A DNA stretch of 64,000 nucleotides, from contig NZ_CP041352.1 in NCBI RefSeq assembly GCF_009746125.1, forward strand, positions 1,720,436 to 1,784,435, in the 5' to 3' direction. The notes under the pieces were generated by a model. The model was not told the origin of the DNA, made no database searches, and worked only from the letters and a program-made list of their open reading frames with translations. Both the position numbers and the translations under genes were made by a program. This stretch comes from Casimicrobium huifangae (GTDB taxonomy: Bacteria > Pseudomonadota > Gammaproteobacteria > Burkholderiales > Casimicrobiaceae). Below, piece by piece: positions 29,255-37,797 of the stretch. How positions within the stretch are numbered: the first letter of the stretch is position 1; each line of letters begins with the position of its first letter.

Positions 29255-31141
29255 CTAATCGCAAACGACGGTGTCCAGCCCGAAAAGCGTCCATGCAACC
29301 CATCCACCTCTGAAATCGTGACTGCCCATGCTGAACGCTTGGCCAACGATGTCGCCGAATTCTTGCGCCTCCACCCAGCCTGGTCGCGCAGGAAGAATGT
29401 CATCGGCCAATAGCGACAACAGTTCCGGCCAGTAGCGTCGGAAGGTGACACTAAATTCAGCTTTTGTCTGACGCTGCAGCACTTTTTCAGGCAGCACGTG
29501 AGCCATGCCCTGGCGGTGTAGCCATCTGTCTTCATTGCCGCGCATATTCAAATGGGCCGGTCTGGAAAACGCACACTGAACGATTTCCTTGTTCCAGAAC
29601 GGCAGGCGTAGCTCAAGTCCAGCACGGGACGTGCGTCGCTCCGAGACTTCGCGTGCGAGTATGTTGTACGGTTGCGGCAGGTGGCGCAATAGTTCTCGCT
29701 GGCCAATTCGCCTGCAGATCGGCGCCGATTCGCCAACAAATTTTTTTCTGCGTCGATCAAGTCTGCACGCCATATCTGCCGCGAGCCAACGCTTGGAACT
29801 CTTGCCTGCTCGGTTCACTGCCAAGTGGAAGAGTTTGCGCAACGCGAGTCTAAGCGGGGACGGCAGCGAGGGCGATACGCCCTCAAGTAGCAGCCACCGT
29901 AACATCGAGCATGGCCCTGCAGCTCGTGCGTCGCGCAGCATCAAAGCAAGCAGATCGCGCGCTTGCCAGCCGGCGATGGCCTCGGCATAGTAGATATGGC
30001 TTCCTCCAGTCCACTCATCGCCTCCGACGCCGCTGAACAGCGCCCGGCTATTGCTAGCGCGAGCGAGATCGACGATGGCCTCACCCATGGCGCCATTGGG
30101 GTAGTCAGGAAACTCCCGATACCATCTGGCGTTGTCCCGATACCAGTGCAGCGGTTTATGCGCAGGTACAACCTCGTGAACGTGCCGGCCAAGAAACGCC
30201 CCCACCGCGCGGGCGTAGTCCATCTCGTCGGCCGCTGGGTCGCCACTGAAATCCAGCGTATAGCCTTCAACACCAGGCGCAGGCAGTTGCGCTCGTTGCC
30301 GCAGAGTCTCGGCAACGGCGAATATTGCGGAGGAGTCCAGACCGCCGCTGACCTCGCACGCTACCGGGTGGGTGGAGCGCGACATGCGGCGTACCACGTC
30401 GAAGAACAATGCGCGATAGTGTTCGATGTACTCATCGTCGTTACGGCACGGTAGGGTGTGCTGCAAGTCAGGATGCCAGTAGCGCCGCTGATGAAGTGAT
30501 TGCCCCCCACCTACTTCAAGCGAATGCGAGGGTTTGAGCCGCATCACGGACTGCCAAAGTGTCTCGTCCAGCGAATGCCACTCCGTCGCCAAATACTCCG
30601 CTGCTACATCCAGATTCAATCGTTCGGGTACCCATGGTAACGGCAGAATCGCACGCAACTCGGACGAAAAGACGAACGACTGCCCATTCCAGTGGTAGTT
30701 GAAGGGTTTGTTCCCGGCAGGGTCACGCGCGCAGAACGCTCTTTGCCGGCGCGCGTCCCAAATGACGAACGCAAAGTCGCCGTCGATGTGCTGCACGCAG
30801 TCGCTGGCCCAAACCTCATACGCACGCAGCACCAGTTCGGCGTCCGCCCGAGTGCGCAGCGTTACGCCGTTTGACAGGAGCGTTTGTCTTAGTTCTTCCC
30901 AGTTGTCTACGCGCCCGTCCATGACGAGCACGAGACTCTCGTCCTCGTTGGACAGCGGCTGGGTTTCCTCCAGCGATTCCGGCGTGGTGCGCAGCATGCA
31001 TTGCCCGAGCGCCACATTGCCGCGCCGCCAGTGATTTGTGCCATCCGGCCCGCGGTAGGGCATGGCGGCGGTCATGGCTTCCACTTGGCCCGGCTCGACC
31101 GGGCGGCCATCGAAATGGATGATACCGGCGATGCCGCTCAT
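29255..31141 (-). CDS. Lasso-type macrolactam cyclase (asparagine synthetase B homologue)
   Basis: This 628-residue protein has the asparagine synthetase B layout: an N-terminal glutaminase-like domain (MSGIAGIIHFDG, YRGPDGTNHW) and a synthetase domain with PP-loop EVSGGLDSSAIF (about 263-274). The catalytic Cys2 of true glutamine-dependent enzymes is replaced by Ser, so it should not release ammonia from glutamine. Lasso cyclases likewise lack it and use ATP to activate an Asp/Glu side chain for ring closure with Gly1. Its ATG overlaps the B2 stop by 4 bases, and the precursor gene is 88 bases downstream. Confidence 0.87.
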   Translation of the reverse strand: MSGIAGIIHFDGRPVEPGQVEAMTAAMPYRGPDGTNHWRRGNVALGQCMLRTTPESLEETQPLSNEDESLVLVMDGRVDNWEELRQTLLSNGVTLRTRADAELVLRAYEVWASDCVQHIDGDFAFVIWDARRQRAFCARDPAGNKPFNYHWNGQSFVFSSELRAILPLPWVPERLNLDVAAEYLATEWHSLDETLWQSVMRLKPSHSLEVGGGQSLHQRRYWHPDLQHTLPCRNDDEYIEHYRALFFDVVRRMSRSTHPVACEVSGGLDSSAIFAVAETLRQRAQLPAPGVEGYTLDFSGDPAADEMDYARAVGAFLGRHVHEVVPAHKPLHWYRDNARWYREFPDYPNGAMGEAIVDLARASNSRALFSGVGGDEWTGGSHIYYAEAIAGWQARDLLALMLRDARAAGPCSMLRWLLLEGVSPSLPSPLRLALRKLFHLAVNRAGKSSKRWLAADMACRLDRRRKKFVGESAPICRRIGQRELLRHLPQPYNILAREVSERRTSRAGLELRLPFWNKEIVQCAFSRPAHLNMRGNEDRWLHRQGMAHVLPEKVLQRQTKAEFSVTFRRYWPELLSLLADDILPARPGWVEAQEFGDIVGQAFSMGSHDFRGGWVAWTLFGLDTVVCD

Positions 31142-31650
31142 GACGCGCGAAACGCGGTGACTGAAGGCAGCCGGCCGAAGGGCTTGAAATCAGCGGCGAT
31201 GTCGGCGCGGTCGTTCAGCGGTCGTCCTTCGTGTTCAACCCAGGCATGCGCCCGCAGGATGCCCGAGCCGATGTTGACGCCGATGCGCAGTTCCGTGCGC
31301 ACCCCGCGCCGTTGCAGCAACCATTCCAGCAGCAGCGAGCGTGTCAGGCAGGTGGCCGGAAACGGCGTGTGGCTGGCTGCCATGGTGACGGCGGCAGCGC
31401 ATGATTGAATCTCGTCCGCCGTCATGGCAGCCGAATTGTCTTTTCTGTCGGTTGCCTGATGCAGCAGGCGCTGAAAGCGCGGCAGCCCCAGTGTGCGCAG
31501 ACCGACCCAGAACAGTGGCAGCCATAGCCACGCGGCCACCAGTGCTCGCTTTTGTGCGTTGCGCAGCCGAATGAATCTGGCCAAGCGCGAGGGGTGGCTC
31601 GTGTCAACTGGCGCAGGCGTTTCGGAGGTCACCGACACAGGCTCGTTCAC
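31138..31650 (-). CDS. Lasso peptide biosynthesis B2 protein (leader peptidase)
   Basis: This 170-residue transglutaminase-like cysteine protease is the partner of the PqqD-like B1. The catalytic residues are visible: Cys101 in FPATCLTRSLLLEWLL, His135 in RAHAWVEHEG and Asp147 in PLNDRAD. It should cut the precursor after the residue following Thr38. The start is taken as GTG at 31650, which overlaps the stop of the oxygenase gene (GTGA). An ATG-started frame extends further upstream, but only as out-of-frame oxygenase sequence. The N-terminal 60 residues are basic and hydrophobic, as in split B proteins. Confidence 0.88.
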   Translation of the reverse strand: MNEPVSVTSETPAPVDTSHPSRLARFIRLRNAQKRALVAAWLWLPLFWVGLRTLGLPRFQRLLHQATDRKDNSAAMTADEIQSCAAAVTMAASHTPFPATCLTRSLLLEWLLQRRGVRTELRIGVNIGSGILRAHAWVEHEGRPLNDRADIAADFKPFGRLPSVTAFRAS

Positions 31651-32489
31651 GCGGGCTGGGAGAGGATCGGGGACGCTGAGGTCGGCGGACGCTCTCGGTA
31701 CGCCAGCTCGGGAATCTCGAACACGCGCGCCCAGTTGCTGGCGCGAACCCGTTCCTTCATTCCGGCGGGGACGAAATGGAAGAACAACAGGTCGCACCGG
31801 GCGGCGGCACTGCGCGCTGGCATCGCGTCCCGGTAGTGCCACTGGCTGCTGCCGGAGAAGACGATGGCTTGTCCAGGCGACATCGTGTAGGGCTTGAAGT
31901 TGGCGGCCGGCGAGAGCTTGATGAAATGTTCCCAGTCGTCGCGATGCCACGGCCCCAGACCGGCCTCGTCGGTAACTTCCGGCCAGGCTTGTACGTCGCT
32001 GATCCAGATGGGCCACGGCTCGCTCTGATCGATGCAAACGTCGAGCGTCCATTTCGCTTCAGGTGAGTCCATGTGCACCGGGCATACGCCGGAAGCGGTG
32101 TAGAGGCTCAGGAAGTTGTAGCCGGGTTCGACCGCTTCGCCCACCGTTGCGCTCATCAGCGCGGTCAATTGCTGCTGAAGCTCTGTGAAATAGGGGTGAT
32201 CGTGAACGATGAACCGTTTGAATTGCCGCGCCTCGTGCAATTCAAAGTCGGCAGGCTGCAGAGCTCTTACAGTGCTGCGAATTTTCTCCAGCGTGCTGTC
32301 ATCAAATACCTTGTCGAGCGTCTTGACGGAAAACCCGGAAGAGGTTCGCAACGGACGCATGGCCTCCTCAAAGGCATCCAGTGCCAAAGGTTTCACGTCG
32401 CGAATGATCTGTTTGGCCAGCGTGTATTTCTGCAGCCAGATGGAGTCGTACCACGGATAAATACGGCTGCTCGCCGGGCGCGTGGTCAT
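31647..32489 (-). CDS. Fe(II)/2-oxoglutarate-dependent oxygenase-like tailoring enzyme
   Basis: This 280-residue protein has a cupin-type iron site: H139-x-D141 in CPVHMDSPEAKW and a distal His218 in SSQWHYRDAM. An arginine (Arg220 or Arg226) is placed to hold 2-oxoglutarate. The aromatic region FLSLYTASGVCPVH before the first histidine and PGQAIVFSGSSQWHYR near the second are typical of prolyl/aspartyl hydroxylase-like folds. It is the first gene of the RiPP operon and is coupled to B2, so hydroxylation of a precursor side chain (Asp, Asn or Pro) is likely. Canucin-type lasso clusters also have such an enzyme. The exact target is unknown. Confidence 0.78.
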   Translation of the reverse strand: MTTRPASSRIYPWYDSIWLQKYTLAKQIIRDVKPLALDAFEEAMRPLRTSSGFSVKTLDKVFDDSTLEKIRSTVRALQPADFELHEARQFKRFIVHDHPYFTELQQQLTALMSATVGEAVEPGYNFLSLYTASGVCPVHMDSPEAKWTLDVCIDQSEPWPIWISDVQAWPEVTDEAGLGPWHRDDWEHFIKLSPAANFKPYTMSPGQAIVFSGSSQWHYRDAMPARSAAARCDLLFFHFVPAGMKERVRASNWARVFEIPELAYRERPPTSASPILSQPA

Positions 32490-32782
32490 CGCCGTTTTCC
32501 GATCGTCGAACTAAACGTAGTCATTTGTCGTCGCAGCTTTGTGGATTTGATCTCTGTATTCACTCGGGGCGATGTATTGTGAACTGCAGGAACGACTGCC
32601 CGTGAATCGCCTGCTTTCGCGAGCAAGCCCCACCCACAAACAATCAAATATTTCGCTTGCGGTTCGATAGCAAGTAGACGTCAATTAAACACGGGTTGGC
32701 AATTGCGCGTCAACGTTTCGCTTCGTACGGGCCGTTCGCCAAATGTGTTCCCGCTTCATCGTGCTGATGCAAGGATAGCTTG
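32490..32782. other. 293-bp gap with the RiPP operon promoter region
   Basis: This space lies upstream of the minus-strand RiPP operon and downstream of suhB. It is relatively AT-rich compared with its flanks and should hold the main promoter of the operon. I did not find a clear -35/-10 pair or operator, and no ORF or RNA gene is supported. Confidence 0.5.
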
Positions 32783-33571
32783 CTACTTCATCTGAAGTGT
32801 CTTCAGCAGCTCCGGGAAGATCTTGGGCGTGCCGGCCACGATGGCGCCGCTGTCCATGTAGGTGTCCTCGCCGTCGATGCCGGTGACCAATCCACCGGCT
32901 TCGAGGATCAAGAGCGCACCGGCAGCCATGTCCCACTGATTCAGCTTCATCTCCCAGAAGCCGTCGTAGAAGCCCGCTGCTACATAGGCAAGGTCAAGCG
33001 CCGCCGATCCGGGGCGGCGCAGGCCGGCGGTCTTCGGCATCAGGTTTTTGAACTGGGTGACGTACTCGTCGAATGCGGCACCATCGCGGAACGGGAACCC
33101 GGTGCCGATCAGGGCGTCGCGCATCTTGGTGGTCTTGGAAACCCGGATGCGACGGTTGTTCAGGAAGGCGCCAGAGCCGCGAGTGGCGGTGAACAGGTCG
33201 TTGCGGTTGGGGTCGTAAATCACCGCTTGCGTCAGCTTGCCTTCGACCTGCAGTGCGATCGAGACGCAGTAAGTCGGCATGCCGTGCAGGAAGTTGGTCG
33301 TGCCGTCGAGCGGGTCGATGATCCAGATGTGATCGCTATTCGCATTACCGCGGGTCGACCCGCTGCCTTCTTCGGCGATGATGCCGTGGCTCGGGTAGGC
33401 GCCAAGCAGCGTATCTACAATCGCCGCTTCCGCATTGCGGTCAATCTCGCTGACAAAATCGCCCGGCCCTTTGCTGTCGACAGTGAGGCGGTCGAGGTTA
33501 CGGGCGCCGTACTGAATGATCTCGGCGGCTTCGCGGGCGGCCTTGACCGCCGTATTGAGCATCGGGTGCAT
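32783..33571 (-). CDS. suhB: Inositol-1-monophosphatase
   Basis: This 262-residue protein of the IMPase/SuhB family hydrolyses inositol phosphates with Mg2+; SuhB also joins rRNA antitermination complexes. The metal motifs are intact: IIAEEGSGS, WIIDPLDGTTNFLHGMP and NQWDMAAGALLILEAGG. It starts at MHPMLNTAVKAAREAAEII, the usual N-terminus. It is divergent from trmJ with only 27 bases between the starts, an arrangement common in betaproteobacteria. Confidence 0.95.
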   Translation of the reverse strand: MHPMLNTAVKAAREAAEIIQYGARNLDRLTVDSKGPGDFVSEIDRNAEAAIVDTLLGAYPSHGIIAEEGSGSTRGNANSDHIWIIDPLDGTTNFLHGMPTYCVSIALQVEGKLTQAVIYDPNRNDLFTATRGSGAFLNNRRIRVSKTTKMRDALIGTGFPFRDGAAFDEYVTQFKNLMPKTAGLRRPGSAALDLAYVAAGFYDGFWEMKLNQWDMAAGALLILEAGGLVTGIDGEDTYMDSGAIVAGTPKIFPELLKTLQMK

Positions 33572-33598
33572 GAGGAATCGACTGAAAATGGAAAGAGC

Positions 33599-34459
33599 AT
33601 GAGCCGAGTCGCAGCAGCAACCCCGGAAGCGGTCACTCCCGACGCCAGCGCCGCCGCAAACGCGGTGGAATCCCGTGATTTTAGTGCGCAGGACGTATCA
33701 GACGCGCCTGCGTTGTTGGCGAACGGCGTTGACGCACTGTCGCGCATTGCGGTGGTGCTATCGCACACATCGCATCCGGGCAACATCGGTGCCGCAGCGC
33801 GCGCCATGAAAACAATGGGGCTGAGCGATCTGCGGTTGGTGAATCCGGACGTATTTCCCAGCGAAATCGCCACGGCGCGAGCGTCCGGTGCGTCCGATTT
33901 GCTGCAGTCGGCCCAGGTGTTCACCAGCCTCAAGGACGCCATCGCCGATTGCGTTCATGTGGTCGGCAGCTCCGCTCGCGGCCGCGACTTCGTCGGCGAG
34001 GTCAGCGATGCCCGGAGTGCCGCTGGCGCGCTGGTGCGCCACACCGGGCAGGGCAAAGTCGCCATGGTCTTTGGCTGCGAGATGAGTGGCCTGACCAACG
34101 CTGAGGTGGCGCTGTGCCAGACGCTGGCGTTTATCCCGGCCAACCCGGCTTATTCTTCGCTCAATCTGGGCAGCGCCGTGCAGGTGTTTGCCTACGAGCT
34201 GCGCGTCGCGGCCGGCGAAACAACCGGTTTTTCTGCGCCGCAGTTTCAGCTGGCGACGCAGGGCGAAATCGAAGCGATGTTCACCCATATGGAAACGGCG
34301 CTTACCGACGTCGGCTTCTGTAATCCCGACAACCCGAAACGCCTGTTTCCGCGTCTAAAGCGCCTGTTCAATCGGACCAGGCTTGAGCGCGAGGAGGTGG
34401 ATATTTTTCGCGGGATTTTTCGGGCGATGCAAGCCCGTCCACCTCAGCGTCGGTTATGA
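33599..34459 (+). CDS. trmJ: tRNA (cytidine/uridine-32-2'-O)-methyltransferase
   Basis: This 286-residue SPOUT-class RNA methyltransferase of the TrmJ type modifies ribose 32 in the tRNA anticodon loop. The three knot motifs are clear: HPGNIGAAARAMKTMGL, VFGCEMSGLTNAEV, and IPANPAYSSLNLGSAVQV. The C-terminal extension ends with RLKRLFNRTRLEREEVDIFRG-type sequence, which is typical of TrmJ. The frame is open from 32780, but that part is antisense to suhB; the ATG at 33599 is the real start. The N-terminal 45 residues are an Ala-rich addition. Confidence 0.94.
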   Translation: MSRVAAATPEAVTPDASAAANAVESRDFSAQDVSDAPALLANGVDALSRIAVVLSHTSHPGNIGAAARAMKTMGLSDLRLVNPDVFPSEIATARASGASDLLQSAQVFTSLKDAIADCVHVVGSSARGRDFVGEVSDARSAAGALVRHTGQGKVAMVFGCEMSGLTNAEVALCQTLAFIPANPAYSSLNLGSAVQVFAYELRVAAGETTGFSAPQFQLATQGEIEAMFTHMETALTDVGFCNPDNPKRLFPRLKRLFNRTRLEREEVDIFRGIFRAMQARPPQRRL

Positions 34460-34569
34460 CTCACGCGGCGGCTAAGCCATATGTTCGGGCGATGGCCGAC
34501 GATAGGGGACAAGCCAGCCAAAACGCTTGGCAAATCGGAGTGCCACTTATCGGCCCGCTGCAGCAGCTA

Positions 34570-35928
34570 CTAGAGGTCTCTTCTAGTTGCAAAACCAGCG
34601 AGCACGCACGCTGTCCATGCTACGGACGGAATGTGAGACGGAAAGTCATACCAGGCGTGGATTGCGTACGACAAGCAACCGAGAGCGCAGGCAGCGGCAA
34701 GCGGCGGGCGCGACAGGCGCTGGCAACTGCGCGCGAGCAGGTATTTTCCCGCAATCAAGCCGCTGAGAGCCAGCAACGCGATGACTATAACTCCGACTGC
34801 GCCGAGCTCGAACAAGACCTGCGCGTAGTCGTTGTGTGCGAATTCGACGTATCCGGTAATGTCTGGTGGCTGAACGCGTTGGAACGCAATCGAATAGCTG
34901 CCCAGACCCGCACCGACGGGAAAAAGCTCTTTCGCTGCCTCCCAAGTGGTGCGGTACATCAAATGGCGGCCAGCCATGCTGCTCAAAAAGTCAGGACTTT
35001 CGATGGATCGCCACAGCACCCCAAGGCCGGATCCAGCAGCCATCAGCATGGCAAGGCCAAGCGACAGGGCCAGCGCGATGCGCGACCTGGTTGATCGGCT
35101 GTGATACACGCAAAGGATCGTGGCAAGCATCGCAGACACCGCCGCGGCGGCCACGCCCGCTCGTGACTGGCTACAGACCAGTGCCGCAGCAACAACGGCC
35201 GTCGCGAACATCCACCATCCGTTTGCGAGCGACGCACCGTTTCCTCGCATTGACGACGGGGTACCTAACCAGCCTGCACTTCGAAAAATGAGAAGCGGCA
35301 GGAGCATTCCGAGTAGGGTCGCGAAGTGATTCTTGTTCACGAAGGTTCCAGAGGCACGATGGCCACCGACGGCAGTCCCAAAGGCCATAAAAGACGGCGA
35401 CCCGAATGCAAACTGCAACAATCCCAAGGCGGCTTGCACGATTGCAACAAACGTCAGGAATCGCAGGAACTGCTCGGCCAATTTCGCCGGCAACAGGTGG
35501 GCTACGGCGAAAGCGGCAACCGCTGCGATGGCTGTCAGCGTGGCGATTGCGGCCCGTCGTGGGTCAATCGCGAGTGCGAAGTCACCGCCAAGTGAGGGAG
35601 CGAGCGCGAGCCAATCGGTCACAATTTTGTACGAGTCACGCCCAGGGAGCGCGGTCCACAGGGCAGCAGGCAATCGTATCTGCCCTAACAATCCGGCGAC
35701 TGCGATCAACAGCAATGCGACAAGCGCAAGCACTGCCGAGACCTCGATTTTCAGCGATCCAGCGCGATAAGCGGTAACTGCAAGCAGTCCAAGGACGAGT
35801 GAAGCCAAAAAACCGCCCACAGCAACGATCGCGTCGTCATTGCCGCCGCGATACCACACACTGCAAACAAAAAGCCCCAGCAGAACTGCCAGGGCTTTCG
35901 ATAGGCCAGGACTTACGGCGTGCAACAC
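34570..35928 (-). CDS. O-antigen polymerase/ligase family protein (Wzy-like), first copy
   Basis: This 452-residue polytopic membrane protein has about 12 helices. The large periplasmic loop and Wzy_C motif are recognisable in GGHRASGTFVNKNHFATLLG and PVGAGLGSYSIAFQ, with EFAHNDYAQVLFELG following. Such proteins polymerise repeat units of exopolysaccharide or ligate O-antigen in the periplasm. It is the last gene of the minus-strand exopolysaccharide block; a second, unrelated-looking Wzy-like gene lies at 57313. It is convergent with trmJ. Confidence 0.87.
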   Translation of the reverse strand: MLHAVSPGLSKALAVLLGLFVCSVWYRGGNDDAIVAVGGFLASLVLGLLAVTAYRAGSLKIEVSAVLALVALLLIAVAGLLGQIRLPAALWTALPGRDSYKIVTDWLALAPSLGGDFALAIDPRRAAIATLTAIAAVAAFAVAHLLPAKLAEQFLRFLTFVAIVQAALGLLQFAFGSPSFMAFGTAVGGHRASGTFVNKNHFATLLGMLLPLLIFRSAGWLGTPSSMRGNGASLANGWWMFATAVVAAALVCSQSRAGVAAAAVSAMLATILCVYHSRSTRSRIALALSLGLAMLMAAGSGLGVLWRSIESPDFLSSMAGRHLMYRTTWEAAKELFPVGAGLGSYSIAFQRVQPPDITGYVEFAHNDYAQVLFELGAVGVIVIALLALSGLIAGKYLLARSCQRLSRPPLAAACALGCLSYAIHAWYDFPSHIPSVAWTACVLAGFATRRDL

Positions 35929-35954
35929 CGAGCGTTGCGATCCTGAGGTTTCGG

Positions 35955-36443
35955 TCAGTTTGGACTGGAGTTTCGGCCGTTACGGTACAACAGATAACCG
36001 CCTACCCCCACTGCGCCAGCGATTATCGGCGCGGAGAAAGAACCGGCTGTCGCCGTAACCGCCGATGCACCAAGCGCGGTCGCCGGTGCAGCACCAGTGA
36101 CGGCAGCAAGTAACCCTGCGCAGCTGCGCGGCAGTTCGGCGTCAATGCGCTCGTTTTCCTTAAGTTGCACGTTACAGCCACAATCAAAGGCCACGGTGAC
36201 CGAGGCTTTTGAGGTCGTCGTGATTCGCACGCCGTTCGGCACGCGCTGGCCGGAAACTGCCGAAGCCATACCCGCCTTATCACTGACGAGCACGTTTCCC
36301 TGAACTTCACGCAGTTCAGCAACCGTATCGCGACTTGCGCTACCAGTTCCCTCGCAGGTGGACTGCTGACCTGCTGCAAGCTGCGAAGCAACCATGACGA
36401 GTGCGCCAACGACCAAGCCACTACATTTCGCGAATTTGCTCAT
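35955..36443 (-). CDS. Secreted FecR-like small protein
   Basis: This 162-residue protein has a signal peptide (GLVVGALVMVASQLAAG), then a domain resembling FecR-type beta repeats: REVQGNVLVSDKAGMASAVSG followed by a threonine/serine strand and FDCGCNVQLKENERIDAEL. A Gly/Ala-rich hydrophobic C-terminal helix (IIAGAVGVGGYLLY) may anchor it. It lies 26 bases before the Wzy-like gene, in the same direction. The role in exopolysaccharide export is unknown. The start at 36443 is chosen because it yields the signal peptide. Confidence 0.7.
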   Translation of the reverse strand: MSKFAKCSGLVVGALVMVASQLAAGQQSTCEGTGSASRDTVAELREVQGNVLVSDKAGMASAVSGQRVPNGVRITTTSKASVTVAFDCGCNVQLKENERIDAELPRSCAGLLAAVTGAAPATALGASAVTATAGSFSAPIIAGAVGVGGYLLYRNGRNSSPN

Positions 36444-36609
36444 AATCGATTCCAGCCTTGAGAGGTGTATAGAAGCGAGTATAAACCGAGCCGAGTCCCA
36501 TGGCAAGGCCATGTGTTCGCTGCTCCGCTTCCCATTGCCATCGACGCGCCGTGCGGTTCCGACTAGGAGAGGTGACCGCAACGCGTGGCTCGGACACGCA
36601 GCATCGCCC

Positions 36610-37797
36610 CTACTTGACGCGGCTGATAGCGACCTTATCAACGTAGACCGTGCCACGGATTCCCTCAAGGCCGGAAAGCCGTGTGAGCGGTTCGAAGGTC
36701 AGCGCTTGCCCGCCACATCGATTGCTTACGGCAAAGTTCGAAGTTCGCCTAACCCAATTCGTTCCTGCGGTCTGTCGCTGATCGGCTGGTCCGAGAAGAT
36801 TATCCGTCGCGCCGATGCAGCGCAGGAAAAACCCTGGCGCAGCAGAAGCCGCAAAGTTCTCGTCAAGTGCCTCGTACGTGAACTGATACTGTCCAGGAGG
36901 CAGTACCAGGGTCTGCTTTGCTGGCACGCCCTTAATCGGGCGGCCGGTGAAGCGAACTTCAAGTGCTTTGTTTCTAGTTGAAGATCCGGCGGCTGTAGCA
37001 ATTTGCGCCGCAAAGCCGTCTCGAAATTCGCCACCGCTGTCAATCGTCCAGTCGAACACGCTACCGGAGAGCGGCGTCTCGAAATCACCATTGAAGACAA
37101 AGTCGACCCGTCGTTGCGTCTGCGTGACAAAAAGCAGCCGCAGCTGGTAGGCCGAATCAATCTGACCGCGTCCAAGCAGGTAGCCTTCAACGCACAGCAA
37201 CGCGTCTTGCGACACAGGGGTGTCGCCTCCCGCTGCCAGCAGAATTCGAAGTGAGTTCGTCTGACCAGTTCTTGCATCTCGCCGGCACAAATGCTCCACG
37301 TATCCACTGACGCCCGACCATTTGCTGCTAACGGCTAAACCAACAACCTGAGTCCACACCTCGTCGCCGATGTGTTCGTCTAGTGCCGCGAAAGTGTGAC
37401 CATTGCCCTGCAAAACCGTAGAAAGCGTCTTGATCGATGCAAACGCGTCGGTCGCGTTACCCTCACGTAGCATGGACCGGATTGCAGCGTCCAGCATCAA
37501 AGGATCCGTCGGGGCAAGACGTTGCCCAATTCGAAGTGTCGCCAAAACGTCCATTGAACCGCCGGGAAGTTGTGCCAGTTCCTGGGCGCGAGCCAGATAG
37601 CCAGCCGCATCGAATGGAGTCTCGCGAATGTAGCTCGCGGCGTCACTGGGAATCGCTTGCAATGCTTTTGGAATGACTGCGAGCGGAATCAATGCGGGGG
37701 CGACGAACAGGGTTATCAGCGTTGCGATGAAGACAGGAGACCGTCCGCTGCGGGCAGAGTTGTCGTTGACCCCGAGTGACACTTCACTTTTCGGCAT
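36610..37797 (-). CDS. Uncharacterised membrane-anchored protein of the exopolysaccharide locus
   Basis: I do not recognise a named family for this 395-residue protein. One N-terminal membrane helix (VFIATLITLFVAPALIPLAV) is followed by a helical repeat region that looks TPR-like (GYLARAQELAQLPGGSMDVL). A C-terminal beta-sandwich begins near FVFNGDFETPLSGSVFDW, a start typical of carbohydrate-binding jelly-roll modules. A periplasmic role in handling the polymer is plausible. Its start overlaps the end of the J-domain gene by 14 bases, so they are co-translated. The start at 37797 is inferred from that overlap. Confidence 0.7.
   Translation of the reverse strand: MPKSEVSLGVNDNSARSGRSPVFIATLITLFVAPALIPLAVIPKALQAIPSDAASYIRETPFDAAGYLARAQELAQLPGGSMDVLATLRIGQRLAPTDPLMLDAAIRSMLREGNATDAFASIKTLSTVLQGNGHTFAALDEHIGDEVWTQVVGLAVSSKWSGVSGYVEHLCRRDARTGQTNSLRILLAAGGDTPVSQDALLCVEGYLLGRGQIDSAYQLRLLFVTQTQRRVDFVFNGDFETPLSGSVFDWTIDSGGEFRDGFAAQIATAAGSSTRNKALEVRFTGRPIKGVPAKQTLVLPPGQYQFTYEALDENFAASAAPGFFLRCIGATDNLLGPADQRQTAGTNWVRRTSNFAVSNRCGGQALTFEPLTRLSGLEGIRGTVYVDKVAISRVK

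Noticed and set aside
29167-29535. Upstream extension of the precursor to 179 residues
   Set aside because: It overlaps the cyclase gene in another frame; the ATG at 29166 has a good ribosome site and yields a typical lasso leader.
32780-33598. Long N-terminal extension of TrmJ
   Set aside because: This part is antisense to suhB; TrmJ homology begins after 33599.
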